Of a stretch of 42,105 nt of DNA, positions 26,027-33,358 are shown piece by piece. Every line of letters begins with the position of its first letter. Position 1 is the stretch's first letter. This DNA is from Gammaproteobacteria bacterium (GTDB lineage Bacteria > Pseudomonadota > Gammaproteobacteria > Thiohalomonadales > Thiohalomonadaceae), in the NCBI GenBank assembly GCA_026196275.1, contig JAPHTQ010000036.1, forward strand, positions 1 to 42,105, given 5' to 3'. A model generated the notes under the pieces. It was not told the DNA's origin. It did not search any database and saw only the letters and a program-made list of their open reading frames with translations. Position numbers and translations under genes: made by a program.

Positions 26027-26080
26027 TGTAGGAGCCGAGTCCCCTCGGCGAATTGTTCGCCCACGGAGTGGGCTCCTACA
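26027..26080. repeat. Pair of inverted REP-like units
   Basis: TGTAGGAGCC (26027-26036) and GGCTCCTACA (26071-26080) form perfect inverted ends. Each half also folds on itself: CCGAG...CTCGG in the left unit, and GCCCAC...GTGGGC in the right. The GTAG head followed by a short imperfect hairpin is the form of REP units mobilised by RAYT (TnpA-REP) proteins, arranged here tail to tail as in a BIME. It sits in the 105-base hisA-hisF gap. Confidence 0.8.
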
Positions 26081-26099
26081 GCTCAATCTTGCCGCGGGT

Positions 26100-26840
26100 T
26101 TATTCAGGACACAACTCGTCAGCCAGCCTCTGGCCCTCGGCAAAATCGAGGCTGCCTTCGTAGATCGCCCGGCCGGTGATGGCGCCGCTGATCCCCTCTT
26201 CGGTCGCCGCGCAGAGGGCGCGGATATCGTCCAGGTTGGTGATGCCGCCGGAGGCGATAATCGGAATATTCACCGCCTGGGCCAGCTTCACCGTGGCCTC
26301 CACATTGACCCCGGTCATCATGCCGTCACGGCCGATATCGGTATAGACGATGGCGCTAACCCCGTCCTCCTCGAAATGTTTGGCCATATCGATCACATCG
26401 TGCCGGGAAAGCTTGGACCAACCGTCGATCGCCACCTTGCCCTCCTTCGCATCGAGGCCAACGATGATGTGGCCGGGGAACTCCAGACAGAGATCGTTAA
26501 TAAAGTGCGGCGCGCTGACCGCCTTGGTGCCGATGATCACATACTCTACGCCCGCATCAAGGTAGCTCTGCACGGTCTCTTCATCGCGGATCCCGCCGCC
26601 GATCTGGATCGGCACCTCGGGGAAGGCCTCGGCGATGGCGTGCACTACCTCGCCATTGACCGGCTTGCCCTCGAAGGCGCCGTTGAGGTCGACCAGGTGC
26701 AGGCGCCGTGCGCCGGCCTCGACCCACCTGGCGGCCATCGCCACCGGGTCGTCGGAGAAGACCGTAGAATCTTCCATACGCCCCTGTCGAAGACGCACGC
26801 ACTTGCCGTCCTTCAGATCAATGGCGGGGATCAACAACAT
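26100..26840 (-). CDS. hisA: ProFAR isomerase HisA
   Basis: A 246-residue TIM-barrel isomerase, step four of histidine synthesis. The catalytic Asp in [14 protein letters not shown] (residue about 8) and the second acid in [12 protein letters not shown] are in place; [13 protein letters not shown] and IIASGGI are phosphate-binding loops. I chose the ATG at 26840, which has GAGG eight bases upstream; an in-frame GTG two codons earlier (26846) is too close to that site. Confidence 0.96.
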   Translation of the reverse strand: MLLIPAIDLKDGKCVRLRQGRMEDSTVFSDDPVAMAARWVEAGARRLHLVDLNGAFEGKPVNGEVVHAIAEAFPEVPIQIGGGIRDEETVQSYLDAGVEYVIIGTKAVSAPHFINDLCLEFPGHIIVGLDAKEGKVAIDGWSKLSRHDVIDMAKHFEEDGVSAIVYTDIGRDGMMTGVNVEATVKLAQAVNIPIIASGGITNLDDIRALCAATEEGISGAITGRAIYEGSLDFAEGQRLADELCPE

Positions 26841-26930
26841 TTTCACATCCTCTTTCAGTCAACCACCGTGCCGGGCGGTCTTCTTGTCTGCTACTGCCCG
26901 GGGCGTGCCGCAGGCAGTCCCGATAAAGCG

Positions 26931-27578
26931 TTAAACCGTGCCGTCCCACCCCAGAAAGTTGGCATAGAGTTGCAGCCCGTCATGCTGGCTCTTTTCCGGG
27001 TGAAACTGGACGGCAAAGATATTCTCATGGGCCAGTGCAGCGGCAATGGCGACACCATGACGGGTGCTGCCCGCCAGATAGCTCTGCTGCGCCGGGGTCA
27101 CGTAGTAGCTGTGAACAAAATAGAAGCGCGCATCCTGCTCAATGCCTTGCCACAAGGGGTGCGCCATCTCCTGATGGACCCGGTTCCAGCCCATGTGAGG
27201 CACCTTCAGTCGCGCGCCGTTCTGCTCATCCACCAGCTCATCACCGAAGTAACTGACCCGCCCCGGCAGGATACCCAGACACTCGGTGCCACCGTTCTCT
27301 TCACTGACATCCATCAGTGCCTGCATGCCGACACAGACCCCGAGAAAGGGTTTGCTCTTCACCACCTCGGCAATCACCTCATCCAGCCCGAGACGACGAA
27401 TCTCGGCCATGCAGTCACGAATGGCACCGACGCCCGGCAGGACCACGCGGTCAGCCGAACGGATCTGCTCCGCATCGTGGGTTACGCGGATCTCATCGAC
27501 TCGGCCGGTATGCTCCAGGGCCTTGGCCACGGAATGCAGATTGCCCATGCCGTAGTCGATTACTGCCACACTGCTCAT
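26931..27578 (-). CDS. hisH: Imidazole glycerol phosphate synthase glutaminase subunit HisH
   Basis: A 215-residue class-I glutamine amidotransferase that supplies ammonia to HisF. The nucleophile Cys is in [10 protein letters not shown], and the His/Glu pair in [12 protein letters not shown]. The N-terminal [16 protein letters not shown] is typical for HisH. It lies 90 bases before hisA and 71 after hisB on the same strand. Confidence 0.97.
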   Translation of the reverse strand: MSSVAVIDYGMGNLHSVAKALEHTGRVDEIRVTHDAEQIRSADRVVLPGVGAIRDCMAEIRRLGLDEVIAEVVKSKPFLGVCVGMQALMDVSEENGGTECLGILPGRVSYFGDELVDEQNGARLKVPHMGWNRVHQEMAHPLWQGIEQDARFYFVHSYYVTPAQQSYLAGSTRHGVAIAAALAHENIFAVQFHPEKSQHDGLQLYANFLGWDGTV

Positions 27579-27649
27579 GGAAGCTGTCTCTTCTGGTAAA
27601 AGTTTGCTGAGTTTAGCCGATTTTGCAGGAGCGAACGCTCACATCCCGG

Positions 27650-28243
27650 TTAGAGGCTGCCTTTGGTTGAGGGCATCATACCCTGCATCCTCTCATCCTG
27701 CTCCAGCGCCACACGTAGCGCACGACCGAAGGCCTTGAAGATGGTCTCGGCGATGTGGTGGGCATTACTGCCGCGCAGATTATCAATATGCAGGGTAACC
27801 AGGGCATGATTGACAAAGCCCTGAAAGAACTCCTGCAGCAGGTCCACATCGAACTCGCCGATACGTGCCCGCGGATAATCGACATGGTACTGCAGGCCCG
27901 GACGACCGGAGAAGTCGATCACCACCCGCGACAGGGACTCATCCAGCGGCACGTAGGCGTGACCGTAGCGGCGGATACCCTTTTTGTCACCTATCGCCGC
28001 AGCAAAGGCCTGCCCCAGGGTGATGCCGACATCCTCCACCGTGTGGTGGGCGTCGATGTGTAGATCGCCCCTGGCGTTGACCTCAATATCCACCAAGCCG
28101 TGGCGCGCCACCTGATCCAGCATGTGCTCCAGAAAAGGCACGCCGGTGTCAAAGCGGCCTTTGCCGCTGCCATCAAGATCAATACTGATCTCAATCTGAG
28201 TTTCCAGAGTATCGCGTTTTACCGTGGCCTTTCGCTCAGCCAT
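27650..28243 (-). CDS. hisB: Imidazoleglycerol-phosphate dehydratase HisB
   Basis: A 197-residue monofunctional Mn-dependent dehydratase, step six of histidine synthesis. It carries the metal-binding motifs [10 protein letters not shown] and the related [12 protein letters not shown] repeat, and [17 protein letters not shown]. It lacks the N-terminal phosphatase of the E. coli fusion. I chose the ATG at 28243 because GAGG lies eight bases upstream and the length fits the family; ATG 28267 and a frame to 28339 are less likely. First gene of the his-hinT-tat cluster, divergent from fnr. Confidence 0.96.
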   Translation of the reverse strand: MAERKATVKRDTLETQIEISIDLDGSGKGRFDTGVPFLEHMLDQVARHGLVDIEVNARGDLHIDAHHTVEDVGITLGQAFAAAIGDKKGIRRYGHAYVPLDESLSRVVIDFSGRPGLQYHVDYPRARIGEFDVDLLQEFFQGFVNHALVTLHIDNLRGSNAHHIAETIFKAFGRALRVALEQDERMQGMMPSTKGSL

Positions 28244-28287
28244 GGGGGGTTCCTCATCAACAGTCATTGCAGGGTTCCAAGCCCTAT

Positions 28288-28316
28288 AGCATACTCCTAA
28301 CCGTGGGGCGTTTAAA
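28288..28316 (-). promoter_or_regulatory. Candidate promoter for the hisB cluster
   Basis: On the minus strand, TTTAAA (28316-28311) is followed after exactly 17 bases by TATGCT (28293-28288). Each hexamer matches four of six consensus positions. It lies 45 bases before the hisB start and just downstream of a terminator-like hairpin that would insulate it. Confidence 0.4.
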
Positions 28317-28337
28317 TAAGACGGCCTGCCACAGGAC

Positions 28338-28365
28338 AAAAAAACCGGGCGTATTGCATAGCCCG
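28338..28365 (-). terminator. Terminator-like hairpin facing hisB
   Basis: On the minus strand, CGGGC (28365-28361), a loop that can add a TAT/ATA pair, and GCCCG (28350-28346) are followed by seven Ts (28344-28338). This is the form of a rho-independent terminator, but no gene lies upstream on this strand. It may insulate hisB from antisense transcription through fnr, or act as an attenuator in a longer his leader. I see no His-rich leader peptide. Confidence 0.55.
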
Positions 28366-28419
28366 AAGAAATATAAGAGGATTTCCTGATATTTCGACTG
28401 CCTCCCGGAGTGGGCTGCT

Positions 28420-29184
28420 ATGATGCACGCCGCAAGCAGTACTGCCGTCAAACTCGACCAGATCAAGGTCGCCTGCAAGGATTGCAACCTCTTCCAGCTC
28501 TGTCTGCCGGTCGGGATCGATGCCCGCGAACTGGAAGAGCTGGACAACATCATCAAGCGCCGCCGTCCGGTCAAGCGCGGCGAACACCTGTTTCAGGTCG
28601 GCGACACGTTTCAGGCCATCTACGCCGTGCGTTCAGGCTCGATCAAGACCTATGCCCCCACCGAGGATGGCCACGAACAGGTCACCGGCTTCCACCTCCC
28701 CGGTGAATTGCTGGGGCTGGATGCGATCAACCTGCAACACCACCCCTGTGCTGCCAAGGCGCTGGAAACTACCAGTGTCTGCGAGATCCCTTTCGACCGA
28801 CTGGAGGAGCTTAGTGCTCGCCTGCCTGGCCTGCAGCATCAGCTGCTGAGGATCATGAGCAAGGAGATCCTGCACGATCAGTCACTGTTGATGCTGCTGG
28901 CCAAGAAGAGTGCCGAGGAGCGCCTCGCCGCACTGCTGTTAAGTCTCTCCAGCCGCTACCAGCAGCGTGGTTTCTCCCCCACCGATTTTTATCTGAGTAT
29001 GTCGCGCAACGACATCGGCAACTATCTGGGGTTGGCGGTGGAGACCGTCAGCCGCCTGTTCACCCGCTTCCAGGACGAGGGTTTGCTCAACGTCCAACGC
29101 AAACATGTCTGTATTACCGACCTGCCCCGTCTGCGTGCCGTGGCCCATACGCCGAATGGCCGTACCGATACTGACAACATCTAA
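28420..29184 (+). CDS. fnr: FNR-type oxygen-sensing transcription regulator
   Basis: A 254-residue CRP/FNR-family activator. The cluster-binding cysteines are Cys19, Cys22 and Cys28 (ACKDCNLFQLC) and Cys121 (SVCEIPF), equivalent to Cys20, 23, 29 and 122 of E. coli FNR, so it should bind an oxygen-labile [4Fe-4S] cluster and be active without oxygen. The recognition helix contains ETVSR (Glu208, Ser211, Arg212), the residues that read TTGAT-N4-ATCAA. ATG 28420 is followed directly by another ATG. It is divergent from hisB and lies upstream of the cbb3 oxidase operon, its likely target. Confidence 0.96.
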   Translation: MMHAASSTAVKLDQIKVACKDCNLFQLCLPVGIDARELEELDNIIKRRRPVKRGEHLFQVGDTFQAIYAVRSGSIKTYAPTEDGHEQVTGFHLPGELLGLDAINLQHHPCAAKALETTSVCEIPFDRLEELSARLPGLQHQLLRIMSKEILHDQSLLMLLAKKSAEERLAALLLSLSSRYQQRGFSPTDFYLSMSRNDIGNYLGLAVETVSRLFTRFQDEGLLNVQRKHVCITDLPRLRAVAHTPNGRTDTDNI

Positions 29185-29242
29185 CGGTGGCTGATGGTGA
29201 AATAACACGGTTTTTGGAAAATCTGTGGCAAATGCCGTTTAA

Positions 29243-29285
29243 TTGACAAATATCAATGTTCTGGTATCGTCCCTTCGCTTACCAT
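29243..29285 (+). promoter_or_regulatory. FNR box and -10 element upstream of ccoN
   Basis: TTGACAAATATCAA (29243-29256) matches the FNR consensus TTGAT-N4-ATCAA at nine of ten specified positions. A -10-like TACCAT lies at 29280-29285. That would start transcription near 29291, placing the box centre about 41-42 bases upstream, the standard class II activator position. The fnr gene ends 58 bases before the box. The box, spacing and adjacent regulator together make FNR control of ccoNOQP very likely. Confidence 0.85.
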
Positions 29286-29291
29286 TCATCC

Positions 29292-29625
29292 TGCTGTGAC
29301 GAAAACTTGGGGGTTTTCCTCCGCAGCACGCGGGAATCGGCGAGTAAATATCCAGGTTTTTTAAAGGTTTAAGGAAGAATCCTCAGATTTCTTCTTGAAA
29401 ACCGCCTCTCCCGCAAATTTGGCACAAATCGAGACGGCGCCTTCGCGCCGAATCACCACCAATCCCCCCATCTAAAATAGGTCTATAGTTTTCGGTAGGG
29501 TATGCATCCCGGGTGCATGCCGGCAGGTAACCAGGCAGAACGAACTGAGGGGAGGCAGCTAACCGACCATACGTATCAGTACAACCAGTGAAACGGGGGT
29601 TTGATACCTCTACTCAGCTACCTGC
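29292..29625 (+). promoter_or_regulatory. Long structured 5' leader of the cbb3 oxidase operon
   Basis: The 517-base gap between fnr and ccoN has no convincing gene. After the promoter it holds a series of stems. They are TGCTG/CAGCA enclosing GAAAAC/GTTTTC (29292-29328); GGTTTT/AAAACC enclosing GAAGAA/TTCTTC (29355-29403); CGGCGC-CTTC-GCGCCG (29435-29450); ATGCA/TGCAT (29502-29518); and a nested set GCAGGTA/TACCTGC, CTGAG/CTCAG, GTATCA/TGATAC (29523-29625). The pairings are compatible with each other. The leader ends with AGGAG before the GTG start. I recognise no known riboswitch class. It may control translation, mRNA stability or processing, or bind a small RNA or protein. Confidence 0.5.
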
Positions 29626-29701
29626 AGATCCTCTTTGGGTGGTAGCCCATGGGCATCCGTGTTCGGCATAACAACTGTGTAACAACAATAGGAGACTACT
29701 C

Positions 29702-31126
29702 GTGGCAACGACACCAGTAGAAAAATACAATTTCGACGTCGTGCGGTGGTTTACCATCATGGCCGTCGTCTACCTGGTCGTGGGTACCCTGGTGGGTGTC
29801 TACGTGGCATCGGAACTGGCCTGGCCATTCCTTAACTTCAATATGGCCGAACTTTCCTTTGGCCGCCTGCGTCCGCTGCATACCAATGCCGTGATCTTCG
29901 CCTTCGGCGGCTGTACCCTGATGGCTACTGCTTTCTACTCCGTGCAGCGCACCTGTGGCGTGCGACTGTGGAGCGACAAGATGGCCTGGTTCACCTTTTG
30001 GGGCTGGAACATCATCATCGTCGCTGCCGTCATCACCCTGCCGCTGGGGCTGACCGGCGGCAAGGAGTACGCCGAACTGGAGTGGCCGCTGGATATCCTG
30101 ATCGCCGTGGTATGGCTGGCCTATTCCATTAACTTCGTGATGACCGTCGCCAAGCGCAAAACCAGCCACATCTACGTCTCCAACTGGTTCTTCATGGGCA
30201 TGATGGTGATGATCACCTATCTGCACGTGGTCAACTCCCTGGCCATTCCGGTCAGCATGTGGAAATCCTACTCGGTCTTCTCCGGGGTGCAGGACGCCAT
30301 GATCCAGTGGTGGTGGGGTCACAACGCGGTCGGCTTCTACCTCACCGCCGGCTTCCTCGGCATCATGTACTACTTCGTACCGAAACAGGCCAACCGTCCG
30401 GTCTTCTCCTACCGTCTGTCGGTCATCCACTTCTGGGCGCTGATGTTCGGCTATGTCTGGCTGGGTGCGCACCACCTGCAGTACACCGCCCTGCCTGACT
30501 GGACCGGTTCTCTGGGTGCCGCCGTCTCGCTGGCGATGATCATCCCCTCCTGGGGTGGTGCCATCAACGGTATGATGACCCTCTCCGGCGCCTGGGATAA
30601 GCTGCGTGATGACTACATCCTGCGCTTCCTCATCATGTCCCTGGCCTTCTACGCCATGTCCACTTTCGAAGGTCCGGTCATGTCCTCCAAGACCGTTAAC
30701 GCCCTGTCCCACTACACCGACTGGACCGTTGGTCACGTACACTCCGGTGCCCTGGGCTGGGTGGCGATGGTGGCCGCCGGTGCGCTCTACCACATGGTGG
30801 AGAAGCTGTGGGACACCAAGATGTACTCTGCCAAGCTGGTAAACCTGCACTTCTGGCTGGCCACTATCGGTGCCGTGGTCTACATCACCGCCATGTGGGT
30901 CTCCGGTATCATGCAGGGCCTGATGTGGCGCGACTACGACGAGTTCGGCACCCTGACCTACACCTTCGCCGAGTCCGTTGCAGCGATGCACCCCTACTAC
31001 GCCATGCGTGCTATCGGCGGCATGATCTACTGGACCGGTGGCGCAATCATGCTCTACAACGTGGTCATGACCATCCGCCAGGCCGTCGGCCAGCGTAGCG
31101 CCTCTGTCGCTACCGCCAACGCCTAA
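29702..31126 (+). CDS. ccoN: cbb3-type cytochrome c oxidase subunit I (CcoN)
   Basis: A 474-residue catalytic subunit with twelve transmembrane helices; it reduces oxygen at a heme b3-CuB centre and pumps protons. Conserved histidines are seen in [12 protein letters not shown] (low-spin heme), [16 protein letters not shown] (CuB), [13 protein letters not shown] (CuB) and [11 protein letters not shown] (both hemes). The start is a GTG at 29702 with AGGAG eight bases upstream. First gene of ccoNOQP, behind the FNR-controlled promoter. The enzyme has high oxygen affinity and suits microaerobic growth. Confidence 0.98.
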   Translation: MATTPVEKYNFDVVRWFTIMAVVYLVVGTLVGVYVASELAWPFLNFNMAELSFGRLRPLHTNAVIFAFGGCTLMATAFYSVQRTCGVRLWSDKMAWFTFWGWNIIIVAAVITLPLGLTGGKEYAELEWPLDILIAVVWLAYSINFVMTVAKRKTSHIYVSNWFFMGMMVMITYLHVVNSLAIPVSMWKSYSVFSGVQDAMIQWWWGHNAVGFYLTAGFLGIMYYFVPKQANRPVFSYRLSVIHFWALMFGYVWLGAHHLQYTALPDWTGSLGAAVSLAMIIPSWGGAINGMMTLSGAWDKLRDDYILRFLIMSLAFYAMSTFEGPVMSSKTVNALSHYTDWTVGHVHSGALGWVAMVAAGALYHMVEKLWDTKMYSAKLVNLHFWLATIGAVVYITAMWVSGIMQGLMWRDYDEFGTLTYTFAESVAAMHPYYAMRAIGGMIYWTGGAIMLYNVVMTIRQAVGQRSASVATANA

Positions 31127-31150
31127 GCCGGATAAGGAGGACAAAAGACA

Positions 31151-31861
31151 ATGGCTGATCAAATCCATTCAACAAAGTTTCAGGACAAGACGGAACGCAA
31201 CGTCTTCCTGATGGTATTCATGCTCATGATTGTGGTTGCTATCCCCGGCATAGTGGAGATCGTTCCGCTGTTCTACCTGGATGAGACCATGGAGCACAAC
31301 CAGCACCCCGAGATCGTCTGGCAGCGTGAAGCCGGCACGACCCTGGCCGACTGGAAACCTGGCGATGGCGTCCGTCCCTACACGGCGCTGGAACTGGCTG
31401 GTCGCGACATCTACGTCCGCGAGGGTTGCTACACCTGTCACTCGCAGATGATCCGCCCCTTCCGTGATGAGAAAGAGCGCTACGGCCACTACAGCCTGGC
31501 AACCGAGTCGATGTACGACCACCCCTTCCAGTGGGGTTCCAAGCGTACCGGCCCGGACCTGGCCCGTGTCGGCGCCAAGTACTCGGATGACTGGCAGCGC
31601 CGTCACCTGCTCGCGCCGCGCTCGGTAGTGCCCGAGTCGGTCATGCCCAACTATCCGTGGTTGGCCGAAAACATGGTCGATGGTGGTCATATCACCAAGG
31701 CGATGAGTGCCATGCGCACCCTGGGTACACCCTACACCCGGGATGACATTGCCGCTGCTGCTGCTGAAGTTCAGGGCAGGAGCGAATTGGATGCTGTCGT
31801 TGCCTACCTGCAGGTACTGGGCACCATGGTCAAGTTCGAAGATAAGGACTACCGCCAGTAA
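31151..31861 (+). CDS. ccoO: cbb3 oxidase subunit II, monoheme cytochrome c (CcoO)
   Basis: A 236-residue membrane-anchored cytochrome c. One N-terminal helix (about 17-40) is followed by a periplasmic domain with the heme motif CYTCH (Cys93, Cys96, His97) and a distal Met, probably in [24 protein letters not shown] is a family signature. AAGGAGG lies ten bases before the ATG. The last base of its stop is the first base of ccoQ. Confidence 0.97.
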   Translation: MADQIHSTKFQDKTERNVFLMVFMLMIVVAIPGIVEIVPLFYLDETMEHNQHPEIVWQREAGTTLADWKPGDGVRPYTALELAGRDIYVREGCYTCHSQMIRPFRDEKERYGHYSLATESMYDHPFQWGSKRTGPDLARVGAKYSDDWQRRHLLAPRSVVPESVMPNYPWLAENMVDGGHITKAMSAMRTLGTPYTRDDIAAAAAEVQGRSELDAVVAYLQVLGTMVKFEDKDYRQ

Positions 31862-32079
31862 TGGAAAGTCTGAAGGAATACTTCCGCACCGATTGGGCAG
31901 CGATGACGCTACCCGACTGGATAGGCCTGATCGTTACCGTCGGCATCTTTTTCCTGATGATCTGGGCCTATGTATTCGTCTTCAATCCGAAGAACAAAGA
32001 GAAACTCGAGTCTCAGCGTCACCTCCCTTTCGAGGATGAGAGTGACGATGACACTATCGAAACGGAGAAGAGAAAATGA
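31861..32079 (+). CDS. ccoQ: cbb3 oxidase small subunit CcoQ
   Basis: A 72-residue protein with one transmembrane helix (IGLIVTVGIFFLMIWAYVFVF, written here in part as residues about 20-40), preceded by LKEYFRTDWAAM and followed by NPKNKEK and an acidic tail. CcoQ stabilises the oxidase complex in other bacteria. It shares one base with the ccoO stop and overlaps ccoP by four bases. Confidence 0.93.
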   Translation: MESLKEYFRTDWAAMTLPDWIGLIVTVGIFFLMIWAYVFVFNPKNKEKLESQRHLPFEDESDDDTIETEKRK

Positions 32080-32921
32080 GTGATAAAAGCAATCCGTATG
32101 ATGCTCCGGATACTGGGCACGTCTGGGATGAGAGCCTGCGCGAGTTGACCAACCAGCCGCCCAAGTGGTGGATGCTGGGCTTCCACGTCAGCTGGATCCT
32201 GGTCCTGGCCTACGGCCTGATCTATCCGATGTGGCCGATGGTTAACACCCATACCAAGGGGATGACCGGCTGGACCTCGATCAAGGAGTACAAGGAGGAC
32301 CTGCAGGCCATCGAGGCCAAGCGTGCCAAGTACGAGGATCAGCTGCCGGGCAAGTCCGCTGCGGCCATCCTGGCCGATGACGAGCTGTCCAACTATGTGG
32401 TTCGTTCCGCCAAGGTACTGTTCGGTGACAACTGCGCCGCCTGCCACGGTACCGGTGGTCAGGGCAACCCCGGTTTCCCGGTACTGGCCGATGATGACTG
32501 GCTATTCGGTGGCTCCATCGACAAAATCGAGGAGTCCATTATCAACGGTCGCAACGGCATGATGCCGGCCCACGGCAATCAACTGAGCGATACCGAGGCG
32601 AACGAGCTGGCCGATGCTGTAGCCGCCGGCAACCCCTCCAGCACTCCGCTGTTCCAGCAGAAGGGCTGCTTCGCCTGTCACGGCATGGAGGGTACCGGCA
32701 ACCCGATGCTGGGTGCCCCCGACCTGACAGACAGCATCTGGCGTTTTGCTGCCAAGGACCAGCGTGAAAGCATCAAATACACCATCGTTCATGGTGTCAA
32801 CGACCCTCAGGATCCGCAGACCCGCCCAGCTGAAATGCCGAAGTTCGGTGGTACCAAGCTGAACGATACCGATATCAAGAAACTGGCCGTCTATGTCCAC
32901 AAACTCGGTGGTGGCCAGTAA
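32076..32921 (+). CDS. ccoP: cbb3 oxidase subunit III, diheme cytochrome c (CcoP)
   Basis: A 281-residue diheme cytochrome that passes electrons to CcoO. The N-terminus has NPYDAPDTGHVWDESL, typical of CcoP, then one transmembrane helix (about 42-62). The heme sites are CAACH (Cys120, Cys123, His124) and CFACH (Cys198, Cys201, His202). Candidate axial Met residues are in GRNGMMPAHG and PAEMPKFGG. It begins by four-base overlap with ccoQ. Confidence 0.97.
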   Translation: MSDKSNPYDAPDTGHVWDESLRELTNQPPKWWMLGFHVSWILVLAYGLIYPMWPMVNTHTKGMTGWTSIKEYKEDLQAIEAKRAKYEDQLPGKSAAAILADDELSNYVVRSAKVLFGDNCAACHGTGGQGNPGFPVLADDDWLFGGSIDKIEESIINGRNGMMPAHGNQLSDTEANELADAVAAGNPSSTPLFQQKGCFACHGMEGTGNPMLGAPDLTDSIWRFAAKDQRESIKYTIVHGVNDPQDPQTRPAEMPKFGGTKLNDTDIKKLAVYVHKLGGGQ

Positions 32922-32958
32922 TCCTGTAGCGGAGGTTGTACCTCAACAATTGAAAGAT

Positions 32959-32985
32959 GGGCTGCATGTCACTGGCATGTAGCCC
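32959..32985 (+). promoter_or_regulatory. Strong hairpin after ccoP
   Basis: GGGCTGCATG (32959-32968) and CATGTAGCCC (32976-32985) pair over ten positions, one being G-U, with a seven-base loop. No T-tract follows, so complete termination is unlikely. It could stabilise the upstream ccoNOQP message or reduce read-through into the small gene that begins 21 bases later. Confidence 0.6.
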
Positions 32986-33006
32986 AAAGCTAGAGGGGAT
33001 GTAACG

Positions 33007-33120
33007 ATGGATGCAGTAGCAATTGGCTCAATCCTGGCCGTAGTTGGCTCCGTTGTCGTACTGGTCGTACTTGGGATCCGTATCATGAAGTTGATCAACA
33101 AGACCAACTCTAAGGACTAG
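33007..33120 (+). CDS. 37-residue single-helix membrane protein, candidate cbb3 accessory subunit
   Basis: A short open frame of 37 codons starting at ATG 33007 with GAGGGG seven or eight bases upstream and ending TAG. It encodes MDAVAIGSI, a hydrophobic helix rich in Val, Leu and Ala (about 5-24), then a basic stretch RIMKLINKTNSKD, so the positive-inside rule predicts an N-out, C-in orientation. It lies between the ccoP hairpin and a clear terminator, so it is very likely the last gene of the oxidase transcript. Its form recalls the tiny CcoM subunit of Pseudomonas stutzeri cbb3 oxidase or CydX of the bd oxidase, but homology is not shown. Confidence 0.75.
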   Translation: MDAVAIGSILAVVGSVVVLVVLGIRIMKLINKTNSKD

Positions 33121-33166
33121 AATCCCGCATCCCGGCGGGATAATGCCACTATCGAAATGGCGTGTA

Positions 33167-33197
33167 GGGGGGAGACTCTATCCCCCCTTTATTTATT
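33167..33197 (+). terminator. Rho-independent terminator of the ccoNOQP transcript
   Basis: GGGGGGA (33167-33173) and TCCCCCC (33181-33187) form a perfect seven-pair stem with a seven-base loop, followed by TTTATTTATT. A smaller stem TCCCGC/GCGGGA (33123-33140) precedes it, directly after the small gene's stop codon. Confidence 0.88.
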
Positions 33198-33358
33198 AGT
33201 TTATGCTAATATCGTTAATATTTCGCTCCCAACACCAACATACAAGCAGGCACGTTACGCAAGTGGCTTGATGAAAGGGTCAGCTCCTTTCACCAATCTA
33301 TTTGTCCCATCTTGCAAAGACCTGGATCGTGTCCACGGTAACAGGTCAGGAGGTAGAT
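33198..33358 (+). other. Intergenic leader of ccoG with small stem
   Basis: This AT-rich gap after the terminator must hold the promoter for the assembly genes, but I cannot pick one with confidence. TGAAAGG (33272-33278) and CCTTTCA (33286-33292) form a perfect stem. A TTGAT half-site at 33269 has no matching ATCAA, so I do not call an FNR box. The segment ends in the strong ribosome-binding site AGGAGGT of ccoG. Confidence 0.35.

Noticed and set aside
26847-26930. Hairpin in the hisA-hisH gap (CCGGGC and GCCCGG)
   Set aside because: A six-base stem with a loop of about 20 bases is easily expected by chance in GC-rich DNA, and it lacks a T-tract.
29502-29591. 29-codon frame (MHPGCMPAG...) in the ccoN leader
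   Set aside because: Its start overlaps a stem and its upstream G-rich stretch is too close to act as a ribosome site. The composition is not protein-like, so I prefer the structured-RNA reading, although a regulatory upstream peptide is not excluded.
29292-29625. Known riboswitch (cyclic-di-GMP, cobalamin, Moco, fluoride) in the ccoN leader
   Set aside because: The conserved cores I remember for these classes are absent. I therefore describe it only as an unclassified structured leader.
29696-31168. 490-codon open frame antisense to ccoN
   Set aside because: It mirrors ccoN end to end, is full of His/Gly/Asp/Val as expected from the opposite strand of a membrane protein, and has no ribosome-binding site or known motif.
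33269-33282. Second FNR box upstream of ccoG
   Set aside because: Only the TTGAT half is present; the other half reads GGGTC instead of ATCAA.
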